Assembly: GCA_947373185.1 (NCBI GenBank)
Contig: CANBWP010000005.1
Location: 45,397 to 109,396, forward strand
Direction: 5' to 3'
Origin: Comamonadaceae bacterium
GTDB lineage: Bacteria; Pseudomonadota; Gammaproteobacteria; Burkholderiales; Burkholderiaceae_C
Length of the DNA stretch: 64,000 bases
Under the pieces are notes generated by a model. That model had not been told where the DNA came from. It did no database searches and was given only the letters and a program-made list of their open reading frames with translations. How positions within the stretch are numbered: position 1 is the stretch's first letter; each line of letters starts with the position of its first letter. Of the stretch, positions 1-9,004 are shown one piece after another. A program made the translations under genes and the position numbers.

Positions 1-770
1 AGCCCAATGCCGGATCTGACATGGCGGCCATCAGCAGCAAAGCCATTCGTGACGGTGATCATTATGTGTTGAATGGCCAAAAGACTTGGTCCACACGCGC
101 CATTTTTGCCAATTGGTTGTTTGGCCTGTTCAGAAGCGATCCCACATCCTCAAGGCACCACGGCCTGAGTTATTTGCTGGTGCCATTGGATTCACCGGGA
201 CTGACCATCCGTCCCATCCAAGCCCTGAATGGCAAACAAGCCTTTGCAGAAATTTTCTTCGATGACGTTCGAGTTTCCGCAGACAACTTGCTTGGCGAAG
301 AGGGTCAAGGATGGAACGTGGCCATGGCCACAGCAGGCTTTGAGCGTGGCTTGTTGCTTCGCTCACCAGCGCGCTATCAACGCACGGCACAAAAACTGAT
401 GCAACTTTATCGAAAGCATCAAGCCTCTGCCGATCGCGACCCTTCCATTCGCGAAGCGGTCATGCGTGCTTGGATGGGATCCGAAGCCTACAACTTGGCG
501 TCGTATCACACCGTGGGCAAGGTCCAGCAAGGCATGCGCGTTGGCGCAGAAGCCAGCACCAACAAAATCTTTTGGTCTGAACTCGATTTGGAAATGCACG
601 AAACCGCCATGCGAATTTTGGGACCGCGTGCTGAATTGTGTGACGACCCAGAATCGCATGAATGGCTGGAGGGCTTTCTGTTTGCGCAAGCTGGCTCGAT
701 CTATGCCGGCAGCAATGAGATTCAGCGCAACATCATTGCTGAGCGCTTGCTTGGCTTGCCGAAAAATTAA
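1..770 (+). CDS. Acyl-CoA dehydrogenase, catalytic-type subunit (5' end outside window)
   Basis: The frame is already open at base 3 and reads PNAGSD, part of the flavin/substrate motif (S)EPNAGSD, so the N-terminal third is missing. The ATG at 21 is internal. The protein continues to a C-terminal YAGSNEIQ motif near 705. In ordinary acyl-CoA dehydrogenases the catalytic glutamate lies in YEG at that place; here it is alanine, and a glutamate in FERG (near base 340) is the likely base, as in the heteromeric steroid-CoA dehydrogenases of actinobacteria and proteobacteria. The next gene follows after 11 bases and encodes a partner subunit without a catalytic glutamate, so an alpha2beta2 enzyme is inferred. 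The exact substrate is not readable. Confidence 0.9.
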   Translation, partial: PNAGSDMAAISSKAIRDGDHYVLNGQKTWSTRAIFANWLFGLFRSDPTSSRHHGLSYLLVPLDSPGLTIRPIQALNGKQAFAEIFFDDVRVSADNLLGEEGQGWNVAMATAGFERGLLLRSPARYQRTAQKLMQLYRKHQASADRDPSIREAVMRAWMGSEAYNLASYHTVGKVQQGMRVGAEASTNKIFWSELDLEMHETAMRILGPRAELCDDPESHEWLEGFLFAQAGSIYAGSNEIQRNIIAERLLGLPKN

Positions 771-781
771 GGAGGCTGATC

Positions 782-1858
782 ATGAACTTCACTTTCAATG
801 AAGACCAGAACGCCTTGCGCGATTCCATCAGCCGCTTTTTGATGGTCGAGGCTGCGCCTGAAAAGCTGCGCGCCATTTGGCAAACCGATGCAGGCCGGTC
901 TACCGAACTTCGAAGCAAATTGGCCGAGCAAGGCATCACGGCCTTGTCCGTGCCTGAAGCATCGGGTGGATTGGGCCTGGGCGATGTGGACTGGTCCTTG
1001 ATGAACCAAGAGTTGGGCTATTTTGGTATTCCCGACTCTTTATCAGACACCGCCTACTTGGCCACGGGTTTGTTGTCTGCTTTGCCCGATCAGCACCCCT
1101 TGCGCGAAAAATGGTTGCCCCTGATTGCAGATGGCTCGGTGCGAATTGCTTTGGGTCACCCTGTGAACCCCTGGGTGGCCGATGCCCATTTGGCAGACCT
1201 GCTGCTGTTGGCGCATCCCACCCCAGGTGGCACAGAATGGCATGCACTGACACCCGACCAAGTCAATGCGGAGGCATGCCCCAGCATTGATGCTTCCAGA
1301 CGCTTGGCCACTGTCACATGGCAGCCCACCGATGTAAGCCGCATTGCGGATGCATCGACGGGTCAAAAGTTGGCGGACGATTTGTTAGACCGCGGCGCTT
1401 TGGGTGTTTCAGCGCAACTTCTGGGTTTGGCACAACGCATGCTCGACTTAACCGTCGACTACGCTGCACAGCGCAAACAATTTGGCAAACCCATCGGTTC
1501 CTTCCAGGCCGTGAAACACCAACTGGCAGACATCGTGACCAAAATTGAATTTGCCAAACCCGTGCTGTATCGCGCGGCCAATGCATTGGCGCAATCAGAA
1601 GCCCAAAGGTCTGTGCGCGTGTCTCACGCCAAAATTGCCTGCGCCGATGCAGGCTGGTTTGCAGCGCGCAAAGCCATTCAGGTGCATGGTGCCATGGGCT
1701 ACACCTGGGAAGTCGATTTGCAAATGTTCATGAAGCGCGCCTGGGTCTTGGACGCAGCTTGGGGCGACCGTGCCTTCCACAAACAAAGGCTGGCCGATGC
1801 CCTCATGCGCGACGACAGCCTCATGGGGCCCGGCGCCACTTTCAACACATCTCTTTAA
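782..1858 (+). CDS. Acyl-CoA dehydrogenase, non-catalytic partner subunit
   Basis: A 358-residue acyl-CoA dehydrogenase fold protein. The N-terminal helical domain has GGLGLGD and the C-terminal domain has QRKQFGKPIGSFQAVKHQ, typical of the FAD-contact region, followed by VHGAMGYTWE. The central beta domain is short and neither usual position for a catalytic glutamate is filled. This is the pattern of the beta subunit in heterotetrameric steroid-CoA dehydrogenases. A GGAGG ribosome-binding site lies at 771-775 and the gene is 11 bases after its presumed partner. It belongs to the operon that continues with a thiolase and an SDR. Confidence 0.88.
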   Translation: MNFTFNEDQNALRDSISRFLMVEAAPEKLRAIWQTDAGRSTELRSKLAEQGITALSVPEASGGLGLGDVDWSLMNQELGYFGIPDSLSDTAYLATGLLSALPDQHPLREKWLPLIADGSVRIALGHPVNPWVADAHLADLLLLAHPTPGGTEWHALTPDQVNAEACPSIDASRRLATVTWQPTDVSRIADASTGQKLADDLLDRGALGVSAQLLGLAQRMLDLTVDYAAQRKQFGKPIGSFQAVKHQLADIVTKIEFAKPVLYRAANALAQSEAQRSVRVSHAKIACADAGWFAARKAIQVHGAMGYTWEVDLQMFMKRAWVLDAAWGDRAFHKQRLADALMRDDSLMGPGATFNTSL

Positions 1859-1870
1859 GACGGATTTCTC

Positions 1871-3022
1871 ATGGCAGAAGCTTTCATTGTTGACGCATTG
1901 CGTTCACCCACTGGCAAACGCAATGGGTCCTTGGCCCAAATTCATGGCGCCGATTTGGGCGCTCATGTCATCAAGGGCATCGTCGAACGCAATGCCATAC
2001 CAGCAGCCGACTACGACGATGTCATTTTCGGTTGTGTCGATACCATTGGCGCCTTGGCCGGTGACATTGCCAGAACCTCATGGCTGGCCGCCGGCATGCC
2101 CTTGAATGTGCCTGGCACCACCATTGATCGTCAGTGTGGCTCATCTCAGCAAGCCGTTCATTTTGCCGCGCAAGCGGTCATGAGTGGCACGCAAGATGTG
2201 GTGTTGGCAGGCGGCGTTCAAACCATGAGTCGCATCCCGATTGGTTCTGCCATGTTGGCCGGTCAGCCCTTGGGCTTCACCACGCCCTTCGCTGAAAGCC
2301 AAGGTTGGCAAGCCCGTTTTGGCAATGCACCCGTCAATCAGTTTTATGCTGCGCAAAGAATTGCCGATCATTGGCACATCAGTCGTGAAGACATGGAAGC
2401 CTTTGCCAAAGAAAGTCATGACCGTGCTTTGCGCGCCATATCAGAAGGTCGCTTCCAACGTGAAATCTTGCCCTACGGTGACTTTGCCATGGACGAAACT
2501 GCACGCGCCAGCACCTTGGAAAAATTGGCCACACTGCAACCCGTAGATCCCACCTATCCCAAAATCACCGCAGCCGTTTCAAGCTCAACGTGCGATGCCG
2601 CTGCAGCTGTTTTGGTGGTCTCTGAAGCCGCGCTGAAAAAATACAATTTAAAACCGCGTGCCCGCATTCACCACCTGAGTGTGTTGGCAGACGATCCCAT
2701 TTGGCATTTGACGGCCCCCATCCCAGCCACAGCCCATGCTCTGAAAAAAGCAGGCATGAAAATCGAAGACATTGATTTGGTTGAAATCAATGAAGCCTTT
2801 GCGTCCGTGGCCATGGCGTGGCTCAAAGAAACCCAATTTCCGCACGAACGCACCAATGTCAATGGCGGTGCCATTGCCTTGGGTCACCCATTGGGTGCCT
2901 CTGGCGTCAAGCTCATGACAACCCTGTTGCACGAACTTGAAAGAACCCAAAAACGTTTTGGCCTGCAAACCATGTGTGAAGGCGGCGGTCAAGCCAACGT
3001 CACGATCATTGAGAGACTTTGA
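1871..3022 (+). CDS. Steroid-type thiolase (FadA5/FadA6-like acetyl-CoA acyltransferase)
   Basis: A 383-residue thiolase. The acyl-accepting cysteine is in DRQCGSS (Cys89), the active-site histidine in GHPLGASG (about His339) and the second cysteine in MCEGGG (about Cys369). The stretch with AGMKIEDIDLVEINEAFASV is close to mycobacterial FadA5, which releases acetyl- or propionyl-CoA from sterol side chains; the N-terminus resembles FadA6 of ring C/D degradation as I remember it. Which of the two roles applies is inference. It lies 12 bases after the dehydrogenase pair and 3 bases before the SDR, consistent with a beta-oxidation cassette. Confidence 0.88.
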   Translation: MAEAFIVDALRSPTGKRNGSLAQIHGADLGAHVIKGIVERNAIPAADYDDVIFGCVDTIGALAGDIARTSWLAAGMPLNVPGTTIDRQCGSSQQAVHFAAQAVMSGTQDVVLAGGVQTMSRIPIGSAMLAGQPLGFTTPFAESQGWQARFGNAPVNQFYAAQRIADHWHISREDMEAFAKESHDRALRAISEGRFQREILPYGDFAMDETARASTLEKLATLQPVDPTYPKITAAVSSSTCDAAAAVLVVSEAALKKYNLKPRARIHHLSVLADDPIWHLTAPIPATAHALKKAGMKIEDIDLVEINEAFASVAMAWLKETQFPHERTNVNGGAIALGHPLGASGVKLMTTLLHELERTQKRFGLQTMCEGGGQANVTIIERL

Positions 3023-3025
3023 GTT

Positions 3026-3904
3026 ATGCGCATTTGTGAACAACGAACCGTCATCATCACGGGCGCAGGTGGCGGTTTAGGCCGTGCCTATGCCTTGGCT
3101 TTTGGCCAAGCAGGTGCCAACGTCGTCGTCAATGACATTCGATTAGAGGCGGCGGAGCAAGTGGCCGCGGAAGTCAAGGCCGCTGGTGGCCAAGCCTTGG
3201 CCAATCAAGGTGACATCACCAGCATGGCCGGCGCGCAAAGCATTGTGGACGCCGCAGTGGCAGCATTTGGCGAGGTCCATGTGTTGGTCAACAACGCCGG
3301 TATTTTGCGCGACCGCATGTTCATTAGCCTTAGTGAGGAAGACTGGGACTTGGTGATGAAAGTCCACCTGAAAGGTCACTTCTGTTTGGCCAATATTTTG
3401 GGAAGGCGTTGGCGCGATGCCGCAAAAGCCGGCCACAAAATTGAAGCGCGCATCATCAACACCAGTTCGGGTGCTGGCCTGCAAGGCTCCATTGGCCAGT
3501 CCAATTATTCGGCGGCCAAAGGTGGCATTGCATCGCTCACTTTGGTCCAAGCGGCTGAAATGGCGCGCTATGGCATTACGGTCAATGGCTTGGCGCCAGC
3601 GGCGCGCACGTCCATGACCGAGAGCGCCATGCCCGATGTCGTCAAAGCACCTTCCGACGGTAGCTTTGACGCCTGGGCGCCCGCGAATGTGGCGCCTTTG
3701 GTGGTGTGGTTGGGCAGTCTGGAGTCTTCACATGTGACAGGTAAATTGTTTGAATCGCAAGGCGGCCGCATCTCCATGTGCGATGGCTGGCGAACAGATG
3801 CCACACTGGACAAAGGCGCACGCTGGCAAGCTGAAGAGTTGGGTGCCATCGTGAACCAATTGATTGCACAGGCCACGCCTGCTCAAAAAGTCTGGGGTAC
3901 TTGA
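3026..3904 (+). CDS. Short-chain dehydrogenase, probable 3-hydroxyacyl-CoA dehydrogenase
   Basis: A 292-residue classical SDR. The nucleotide-binding glycine motif TGAGGGLGRAYA is at residues 13-24, NNAG follows at about residue 91, and the catalytic YSAAK is near residue 156. The C-terminal extension past the fold resembles the dehydrogenase domain of peroxisomal multifunctional enzyme 2 and the mycobacterial Rv3548c type, which act on 3-hydroxyacyl-CoA. Its place directly after the thiolase supports the dehydrogenation step of a beta-oxidation round. The substrate itself cannot be read from the sequence. Confidence 0.85.
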   Translation: MRICEQRTVIITGAGGGLGRAYALAFGQAGANVVVNDIRLEAAEQVAAEVKAAGGQALANQGDITSMAGAQSIVDAAVAAFGEVHVLVNNAGILRDRMFISLSEEDWDLVMKVHLKGHFCLANILGRRWRDAAKAGHKIEARIINTSSGAGLQGSIGQSNYSAAKGGIASLTLVQAAEMARYGITVNGLAPAARTSMTESAMPDVVKAPSDGSFDAWAPANVAPLVVWLGSLESSHVTGKLFESQGGRISMCDGWRTDATLDKGARWQAEELGAIVNQLIAQATPAQKVWGT

Positions 3905-3905
3905 A

Positions 3906-5357
3906 ATGACACACCTGCCCTTGCCAGAATTTGAGGGCTGGGATGCCACTGAGATGGCTGCACTGTTGCGGACGGGTCAAGTCACACCGCTGGAAGTGTT
4001 GGAGGCAGCTCAACACAGAGCCCTTGCGCGTGCCAACATCAATGCCATGGCCATGTTCCATGACGACATGGCCCACGACAAAGCGTTGCGACTTTCTCAA
4101 TACGCGCAAACGCAAAGAGATTCCGAAACTGAAAAAGCAGCGCTGTGGGGTGTGCCCTTTGCGCTCAAAGATTTGGGCGTGGGTTTGAAAGGCACCATCA
4201 CCACGCATGGTTGCGCATTTTTCAAAGACACAGTGGCCGACTTTGATTCCACTTTGGTACAACGCTACTTGGCGGCAGGTCTGAACATCTTTGCCAAAAC
4301 AACATCGCCAGAATTTGGTCAAACGGCCACCACCGAGTCCAAACTTTTTGGCAACACACTGAATCCTTGGAACTTGAGCCTCAGTGCAGGCGGCTCCTCT
4401 GGTGGTGCAGCAGCAGCCGTGGCTGCAGGCATATTGCCCGTGGCCCATGCCAGCGATGGCGGCGGCTCCATTCGAATTCCTGCATCACACTGCGGCTTGT
4501 TCGGCCTCAAGCCCAGTCGAGGCCGCATTCCCATGGGCCCCAACTCACTGGAAGGCTGGATGGGATTGTCTTGTCAGCACGTCATCAGCCGCAGCGTTCG
4601 TGACAGCGCTTTGCTGTTGCAATTGACGCAGGGTGATGAATCAGGCACACGCACCAGCCCTGGCCACGCCTACAAAGGCAACGCAATCAAAATGCGCCCC
4701 CTCAAAATTGCGTTGATGCTCAACAACCCCTTTGGTGCCCCTGTGCATCCCAACTGTTTGGCCGCCGCGCAAGCCACTGCTAAGCTTTGTGAATCTTTGG
4801 GACACCACATCGACATCGCGCAACCCGTGTTGGCTGTTGGCGACATGTTTGGCGGCATGGGCGTTGCCACCGCCACGGGCATGTTGACCCAAGTGCAAGC
4901 GCGTGAAGCCGCTTTGGGCCGCAGTGCGCGCGAAGATGAATTTGAAGCATTGAATTGGCGCAGCCTGGAACTGGCCAAACAGTTCACCGCCTTGCAAGTT
5001 TTCAAAGCTCGCGCCGCCTTTGACCAAGCTGGCAGGGCCATTGATTTGTTCTTGGCTGACTACGACTGCATCTTGTCGCCCGTCACTGCGGCACCGCCGC
5101 CTGCCATCGGCGCCATGACCTTGAATCAGCCCTACGAAGATTTTGTCAAAGTGGCCATGATGGCCTCGCCCTTCACTGCGTTGTTCAACATGAGCGGCCA
5201 TCCTGCCATGTCCGTTCCCTTGCATTGGAATGCCGACAACATCCCTGTGGGAACGCAGTTCGCAGGTCGCTATGGCGATGAGGACACTTTGTTGGCCTTG
5301 GCCTTCCAACTGGAACAAGCCGCACCTTGGAAAGACAAGCGACCCAAGGTCTCATGA
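3906..5357 (+). CDS. Amidase signature family hydrolase
   Basis: A 483-residue amidase. The Ser-cisSer-Lys triad is visible: Lys in FALKDLG, the cis-serine in GGSSGGAAAA and the nucleophile in DGGGSIRIPAS. ATG 3906 is chosen because it begins one base after the preceding stop codon; a longer frame starting at 3864 would run into the SDR. The next ATG (5354) overlaps its stop, so it is translationally coupled with the following acyl-CoA dehydrogenase. An amidase is not a standard part of the 9,10-seco pathway. It might remove an amide conjugate such as glycine or taurine on a bile acid, but that is speculation from context. Confidence 0.85.
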   Translation: MTHLPLPEFEGWDATEMAALLRTGQVTPLEVLEAAQHRALARANINAMAMFHDDMAHDKALRLSQYAQTQRDSETEKAALWGVPFALKDLGVGLKGTITTHGCAFFKDTVADFDSTLVQRYLAAGLNIFAKTTSPEFGQTATTESKLFGNTLNPWNLSLSAGGSSGGAAAAVAAGILPVAHASDGGGSIRIPASHCGLFGLKPSRGRIPMGPNSLEGWMGLSCQHVISRSVRDSALLLQLTQGDESGTRTSPGHAYKGNAIKMRPLKIALMLNNPFGAPVHPNCLAAAQATAKLCESLGHHIDIAQPVLAVGDMFGGMGVATATGMLTQVQAREAALGRSAREDEFEALNWRSLELAKQFTALQVFKARAAFDQAGRAIDLFLADYDCILSPVTAAPPPAIGAMTLNQPYEDFVKVAMMASPFTALFNMSGHPAMSVPLHWNADNIPVGTQFAGRYGDEDTLLALAFQLEQAAPWKDKRPKVS

Positions 5358-6466
5358 TGGACTTGCGACTCACCCACGAACAGCAACAGATCGTTGAAAG
5401 TGCTGAGGCTTTTTTAGGTAAAGCCAGCACCATGGCCAAGGTCAGACTGCACACGCAATCGATGGCGCCCATGGACGACAATTTATGGTCCGCCATGGCA
5501 GATTTAGGTTGGTGCGGCGTGCACTTGCCTGAAGCGTTAGGTGGCTTGGAACTCGACTGGATGAGCTTGTGCTTGTTGCAAGAACAAATGGGTCGACACT
5601 TGGCGTGCGTGCCATTTTTTGACAGTGTGGTCTTATCAGCAAGCGCCTTGAAAATACGCGCAATACATCCCTTGGCAAAACACTGGCTTGAGAAAATTGC
5701 ACAAACCTCCTGCGTTGCCGCCATGTCACTCAATGGTGAACATGCGCAGGCCACGCCAAACGACAAAGGCTGGCAACTGACGGGCACATGGCGAGAAGTA
5801 GGGTCCGCACACATGGCGCAGTTGCTTCTGTTGCCTGCACAAACACCCACGGGCGAAACTGTGTTGTTCGCACTGACTCCTCAGTGCGAACATCTGAATA
5901 TCAAACCGCAAACCACCTTGGACCGAACGCGTTGCATGGCGCAAGTTCATGCCCTGGGTGTCGACGTTTCAGTTGACCAATGTCTAGCCCAAGGGCAAGA
6001 CGCTGACGCGTTGCTTGCTGAAGTCAAATACTTGGGCGCCATTGGTTTGGCGGCAGAACAAGTCGGTGTGGCCCAAAGGTGCTTGGACATGGCCTTGGCT
6101 TATGTGCTGGAACGTCAACAATTTGGCCGCCCCATTGCCAGCTTTCAAGCCATCAAACACCGCTGCGCGCAGATGTTGGTGGAAGTCGAAAGTGCGCGCT
6201 CTGCCGTGTATGGCGCCGCCTGCATGGCCGACACGCAACCCGATCTTCAAATACTGATGGTGAACGCAGCGCAAGCGCGCATCACCGCCACCCAAGCCTC
6301 CCAATTTTGTGCCCGAGAAAATTTGCAATTGCATGGCGGCGTTGGCTTTACCTGGGAATATGACCCGCACTTTTTCTTGCGACGTGCACAGGCTTCAAGC
6401 CAACGTTTAGGTGCAGTTGCTGAGTGGCTTGAAGATGTTGCCGCCGTTTACGATGAACACTCATGA
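5354..6466 (+). CDS. Acyl-CoA dehydrogenase, non-catalytic partner subunit
   Basis: A 370-residue acyl-CoA dehydrogenase fold protein with ERQQFGRPIASFQAIKHR and LHGGVGFTWEYD in the C-terminal domain. It lacks both the YEG glutamate and the alternative base, so it is read as the beta subunit of a heteromer. The start ATG at 5354 overlaps the amidase stop as ATGA; a second ATG follows immediately at 5357. The next gene begins inside its stop codon (ATGA at 6463) and encodes the catalytic-type partner, which supports co-translation of the two subunits. Confidence 0.87.
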   Translation: MMDLRLTHEQQQIVESAEAFLGKASTMAKVRLHTQSMAPMDDNLWSAMADLGWCGVHLPEALGGLELDWMSLCLLQEQMGRHLACVPFFDSVVLSASALKIRAIHPLAKHWLEKIAQTSCVAAMSLNGEHAQATPNDKGWQLTGTWREVGSAHMAQLLLLPAQTPTGETVLFALTPQCEHLNIKPQTTLDRTRCMAQVHALGVDVSVDQCLAQGQDADALLAEVKYLGAIGLAAEQVGVAQRCLDMALAYVLERQQFGRPIASFQAIKHRCAQMLVEVESARSAVYGAACMADTQPDLQILMVNAAQARITATQASQFCARENLQLHGGVGFTWEYDPHFFLRRAQASSQRLGAVAEWLEDVAAVYDEHS

Positions 6467-7626
6467 ACGCCACTGAATCCAAAGAAGACCGCCAATTTCG
6501 CGACAGCATTCGCGAATGGATGGCCGAGCACTTGACGGGTGAGTTTGAACCCCTGCGCCACGCCAATGGTTTGGGCTCGCCTGGCTACACGGCCGATCTG
6601 GCCAAACGCTGGGAGCAAGAACTGGCCAAAGGCGCTTGGACGGGTTTGAGTTGGCCCAAAGCCTACGGGGGACGTGAGTTGTCTCTGGCGCAACAAATGA
6701 TTTTTCACGAGGTCTATGTGCAGTGCGGTGGACCTGGCCGCTTGGGACACATTGGTGAGACCTTGCTGGCACCCACCCTGATGGCGTTTGGCACCGAAGC
6801 GCAAAAAAATCAATTTTTACCAGGTATTTTGAAGGGCACCACCTATTGGGCACAGGGCTACTCCGAGCCGGGTGCGGGTTCAGATTTGGCAGGTGTGCAA
6901 ACACTCGCCAAGCAAGACCCGACAACAGGTGAATGGGTGATCGATGGTCAAAAAGTTTGGACTTCTTGGGCCCACGAATCCGATTGGATTTTTGTTTTGG
7001 CGCGTTGCGAGGCCGGTTCCTCAAGGCACCATGGTTTGATCTTTTTGTTGGTGCCCTTGAAGCAAGCAGGCATCACCTTGCAACCCATTCGTCAAATCAC
7101 GGGGGAAGCAGAATTCAATGAAGTGTTTTTGGATGGCGCTCGAACCGCTTCAAGTTGTGTGTTGGGTGAACCTGGTCAAGGTTGGGCCGTGGCCATGTAC
7201 TTGCTTCACTGCGAACGCGGCGCCTCCACCTTGGGTCAACAGGCGCATTTTCAAAATGAGCTGAACACCCTGATTCAAGTGGCCCAACACAATGGCGCCA
7301 TGCAACAGCACGACATTCGCCAACGCATCGCCCGCGCCATTTTGGGCTTGCAGACCCTGCGCTACCACGCGCTGAGAACTTGCGGTGACAACGCACCGGC
7401 CAGGGCCAGCAGCATCAGCAAATACACTTGGTCCAACTGGCGGAGGTCCTTGGGTGAATTGGCCATGGATGTGCTGGGTGTTGAAGGCAACATCCAAAGC
7501 ACCGATGCCGATCAAACCGCCCTGCAACGTTTGTGGCTGGTCAGCCGGGCTGACACCATTTATGCGGGCAGCAACGAAATTCAACTCAATTTGATGGCGG
7601 AGCGCGCCCTGCAGATGCCGAAATAA
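6463..7626 (+). CDS. Acyl-CoA dehydrogenase, catalytic-type subunit
   Basis: A 387-residue acyl-CoA dehydrogenase. It has WPKAYGG, the SEPGAGSDLAGV flavin motif, the KVWTSWAH motif and the C-terminal YAGSNEIQ. As in the first gene of the window, YEG is replaced by YAG and a glutamate in HCERG (around base 7214) is the candidate base. It pairs with the gene just upstream through a 4-base overlap. It is the last gene before a non-coding gap of 99 bases that holds the first copy of the 18-bp dyad, so it probably ends its transcription unit. Confidence 0.88.
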   Translation: MNATESKEDRQFRDSIREWMAEHLTGEFEPLRHANGLGSPGYTADLAKRWEQELAKGAWTGLSWPKAYGGRELSLAQQMIFHEVYVQCGGPGRLGHIGETLLAPTLMAFGTEAQKNQFLPGILKGTTYWAQGYSEPGAGSDLAGVQTLAKQDPTTGEWVIDGQKVWTSWAHESDWIFVLARCEAGSSRHHGLIFLLVPLKQAGITLQPIRQITGEAEFNEVFLDGARTASSCVLGEPGQGWAVAMYLLHCERGASTLGQQAHFQNELNTLIQVAQHNGAMQQHDIRQRIARAILGLQTLRYHALRTCGDNAPARASSISKYTWSNWRRSLGELAMDVLGVEGNIQSTDADQTALQRLWLVSRADTIYAGSNEIQLNLMAERALQMPK

Positions 7627-7651
7627 GGCGGCCTCTTTGACGCCAAGCTTT

Positions 7652-7669
7652 ATCGTCCAAGCAGACGAT
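7652..7669 (+). promoter_or_regulatory. 18-bp dyad operator, copy 1 (perfect palindromic arms)
   Basis: ATCGTC-CAAGCA-GACGAT, the only copy with both arms perfect. It lies between the dehydrogenase stop (7626) and the SDR start (7726). A hexamer CATCAT begins at 7691, 30.5 bp from the dyad centre, which would put the centre at -42.5 and transcription start near 7703. Confidence 0.65.
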
Positions 7670-7725
7670 GCCCTTTGAAGCCGTTTTGCGCATCATGGGC
7701 GCTATCCCATGACACTGGTTTTCCC

Positions 7726-8511
7726 ATGAAAAATCCTCCTGACTATGTTCCTGGCCACGGCCTGTTGCGCGGCAAATCTGTGTTGGTTACCGCGGCCGCT
7801 GGCGCCGGCATTGGCTTTGCAGTGGCCAAGCGGGCTGCTGAAGAAGGTTGCCGTGCGTTGTTTATCTCGGATGTGCATGAAAGGCGCCTGAACGAAGCCG
7901 TTCAAACCTTGCAAAAAGAGACGGGCCTGCAAGCCATTTACAGCCAACTCTGCGACGTCAGCCAAGAGTCTCAAGTTCAAGCCCTGATTGACCAAGCCAA
8001 CCAAACCATGGGCGGCATTGACGTTCTGGTCAACAACGCGGGCCTGGGCACCAGCAAAAAAATTGTCGACATGGCCGACGAAGAATGGGACAAGGTGATT
8101 GGCGTCACGCTCACCGGTACTTTCAGAGTCACACGTGCCGCCCTCAAGGTGATGCAGCCGCAAGGCAAAGGTGTCATTGTCAACAACGCCTCCGTTTTAG
8201 GATGGCGGGCCCAAACCGAGCAAGCCCATTACGCAGCAGCCAAGGCTGGCGTGATGGCCCTCACGCGATGTGCGGCGCTAGAAGCCGCTGAGTTTGGTGT
8301 GCGCATCAATGCTGTGGCCCCGTCCATTGCCATTCACGCGTTCCTGAAAAAATCGGCCTCTGAAGAATTGCTCAATCAATTGTCAGAAAAAGAAGCGTTT
8401 GGCCGCGGTGCCGAGCCCTGGGAAGTGGCCAACGTCATGGTCTTTTTGGCCAGCGATTACTCGTCCTACATGACGGGTGAAGTGGTCTCTGTCAGCTCGC
8501 AAAGGGCTTGA
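7726..8511 (+). CDS. Short-chain dehydrogenase, IpdF-like
   Basis: A 261-residue SDR beginning GHGLLRGKSVLVTAAAGAGIG. The unusual TAAAGAGIG in place of TGxxxGIG, with the preceding GHGLL, is a feature I recall from mycobacterial IpdF (Rv3559c), which oxidises the 5-hydroxy group of the C/D-ring intermediate HIP-CoA. NNAG and YAAAK catalytic elements are present. ATG 7726 is chosen because the frame from 7675 would add residues not typical of the family; no good ribosome-binding site is seen. It opens the 7726-10213 unit downstream of dyad copy 1. The IpdF role is inference. Confidence 0.82.
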   Translation: MKNPPDYVPGHGLLRGKSVLVTAAAGAGIGFAVAKRAAEEGCRALFISDVHERRLNEAVQTLQKETGLQAIYSQLCDVSQESQVQALIDQANQTMGGIDVLVNNAGLGTSKKIVDMADEEWDKVIGVTLTGTFRVTRAALKVMQPQGKGVIVNNASVLGWRAQTEQAHYAAAKAGVMALTRCAALEAAEFGVRINAVAPSIAIHAFLKKSASEELLNQLSEKEAFGRGAEPWEVANVMVFLASDYSSYMTGEVVSVSSQRA

Positions 8512-8514
8512 GCC

Positions 8515-8994
8515 ATGACCTGCTCTTCTGCGCCAACTTTATGCCTTGATTCGGCAGCCTCCGCCATGGCGGCGGTGGGCCAGGACTTAGGGGTCACTGA
8601 CTGGATCACCATCACCCAAGAGCGCATCAACACCTTTGCCGAAGCCACGGGGGATCACCAATGGATTCACGTTGACCCTGAACGCGCGAAAGAAGGTCCC
8701 TTTGGCGCCTGCATTGCGCACGGTTTTCTCACATTGTCATTGGCCAATTTGTTTTTGCCGCAACTGGTGCAATACGAGCGTCTCAAAATGGGCGTGAACT
8801 ATGGCTGCGACAAAGTTCGATTTCCCTCACCCGTGTTGGTCAATTCGCGCGTGCGCGGACGAGGTCAGGTGTTGTCCGCCGAAATGATCAACAACAACGG
8901 CGTCCAAGTGGTGGTCAGCATCAGCGTCGAAATTGAAGGCGCCAGCAAACCCGGTTGCGTGGTCAACACCATCAGCCGACTTTATTTTGAATGA
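8515..8994 (+). CDS. MaoC-like (R)-enoyl-CoA hydratase
   Basis: A 159-residue single hot-dog hydratase. The hydratase-2 motif is intact: [18 protein letters not shown], with Asp and His five residues apart, then [10 protein letters not shown]. It starts 3 bases after the SDR stop. It adds water to a 2-enoyl-CoA, which fits between a dehydrogenase and a thiolase. A clear paralogue with the same motif lies at 55103-55606 outside the catabolic island. Confidence 0.88.
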   Translation: MTCSSAPTLCLDSAASAMAAVGQDLGVTDWITITQERINTFAEATGDHQWIHVDPERAKEGPFGACIAHGFLTLSLANLFLPQLVQYERLKMGVNYGCDKVRFPSPVLVNSRVRGRGQVLSAEMINNNGVQVVVSISVEIEGASKPGCVVNTISRLYFE

Positions 8995-9004
8995 GAAGAA
9001 TGTC

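Noticed and set aside
3642..4448. 268-codon frame opposite the SDR/amidase junction
   Set aside because: Cysteine- and histidine-rich shadow of two well-supported genes.
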